Below are positions 13,512 through 13,634 of a DNA stretch of 13,634 bases, one piece after another. Made by a program: the position numbers and the translations under genes. A model generated the notes under the pieces. The model worked only from the letters and a program-made list of their open reading frames with translations. It was not told the origin of the DNA and made no database searches. Source of the DNA: HGM11525 sp045649145 (lineage in GTDB: Bacteria; Bacillota; Clostridia; UBA1381); contig JAZRPK010000050.1 in the NCBI GenBank assembly GCA_045649145.1, positions 1-13,634 on the forward strand, read 5' to 3'. Numbering within the stretch: the stretch's first letter is position 1; every line of letters starts with the position of its first letter.

Positions 13512-13634
13512 GTTCTTAATTTTTCTGTCCCTCTTAGTGCTGTGCACGTTAAACAAATTAAGCCGCAATGCGTTTGAAACAACACAAAAGCTCGAAAGGC
13601 TCATTGCAGCAGCACCGAACATCGGGCTTAAGCC
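13293..13634 (-). CDS. copA: Copper-transporting P-type ATPase CopA, C-terminal end with fused HMA domain (cut by window)
   Basis: Only the 3' end of the gene is in the window; the reading frame is open to base 13634. The first visible residues, GLSPMFGAAAMSLSSFCVV and SNALRL, are the last membrane helix of a P1B copper ATPase. Without a stop the frame runs through a basic linker (NVHSTKRDRKIKNKEK) into a complete HMA copper-binding domain of about 67 residues starting MEKTMNIEGMMCGHC, with the metal motif MxCxxC, and ending KAVENQGYKVIG. CopA proteins usually carry HMA domains at the N-terminus; whether one is also there cannot be seen. AAGGAG (13511-13506) precedes ATGs at 13502 and 13496, so the HMA part might also be made alone. 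No terminator is visible before the regulator gene downstream. Confidence 0.9.
   Translation of the reverse strand, partial: GLSPMFGAAAMSLSSFCVVSNALRLNLFNVHSTKRDRKIKNKEKMTMEKTMNIEGMMCGHCSGRVKATLEAIDGVTEAIVSHEENNAVVKLSKDVSDDILKKAVENQGYKVIG

Noticed and set aside
1..13634. CRISPR arrays, tRNA or rRNA genes, insertion sequences, phage or defence genes
   Set aside because: No spaced direct repeats, transposase or integrase motifs, or tRNA-like cloverleaf regions were seen; the short intergenic gaps are accounted for by promoters and terminators.

Overview
The window is an ordinary low-to-mid GC Firmicutes chromosome segment, most likely from a clostridial gut-type bacterium (Oscillospiraceae/Ruminococcaceae-like). 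This is inferred from the ffh-rpsP-khpA-rimM-trmD gene order, strong AGGAGG-type ribosome binding sites, MecA and RqcP homologues, and protein flavour. I see no rRNA, tRNA, CRISPR array, insertion sequence or prophage. Nearly every base lies in a gene or a short control region, and the longest gap is about 200 bp.

Layout, left to right. (1) 1-3952, plus strand: a translation and secretion operon with ffh (5' end cut by the window), rpsP, khpA, rimM and trmD, then a ROK sugar kinase where rplS is usual. A hairpin with a short T-run separates khpA from rimM. (2) 3967-5583, minus strand: a SpoVB/YabM-type MOP-superfamily flippase, convergent with the kinase. The kinase's terminator hairpin encodes the flippase's last residues. 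(3) 5611-8435, plus strand: promoter, aroA, mazG, then a promoter for the HU gene, a terminator, and rqcP (YabO). Flippase, mazG and rqcP together recall the Bacillus yabM-yabN-yabO neighbourhood, but yabP, yabQ and divIC are not here. (4) 8436-9717: gap with a strong promoter preceded by A-tracts at exact 10-bp spacing. (5) 9724-11952, minus strand: dusB, mecA and yajC, each with a visible promoter or -10 box and one terminator after yajC. (6) 12008-12818, plus strand: three tightly spaced small genes of unknown function. The first two look like diverged copies of each other and the third encodes a membrane hairpin. (7) 12853-13634, minus strand: a DtxR/MntR-family metalloregulator with its own strong promoter, downstream of the 3' end of a copper P-type ATPase gene whose frame continues into a C-terminal copper-binding HMA domain.

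Most genes are housekeeping: protein targeting (ffh, yajC), ribosome and tRNA maturation (rpsP, rimM, trmD, dusB, khpA), ribosome quality control (rqcP), regulated proteolysis (mecA), chromosome architecture (HU), central metabolism (gap, ROK kinase, aroA), nucleotide-pool cleaning (mazG) and metal handling (DtxR/MntR-like regulator, CopA). The least explained parts are the three-gene small-protein cassette and the copA 3' end. In copA a good internal ribosome binding site could release the HMA domain as a separate copper chaperone.
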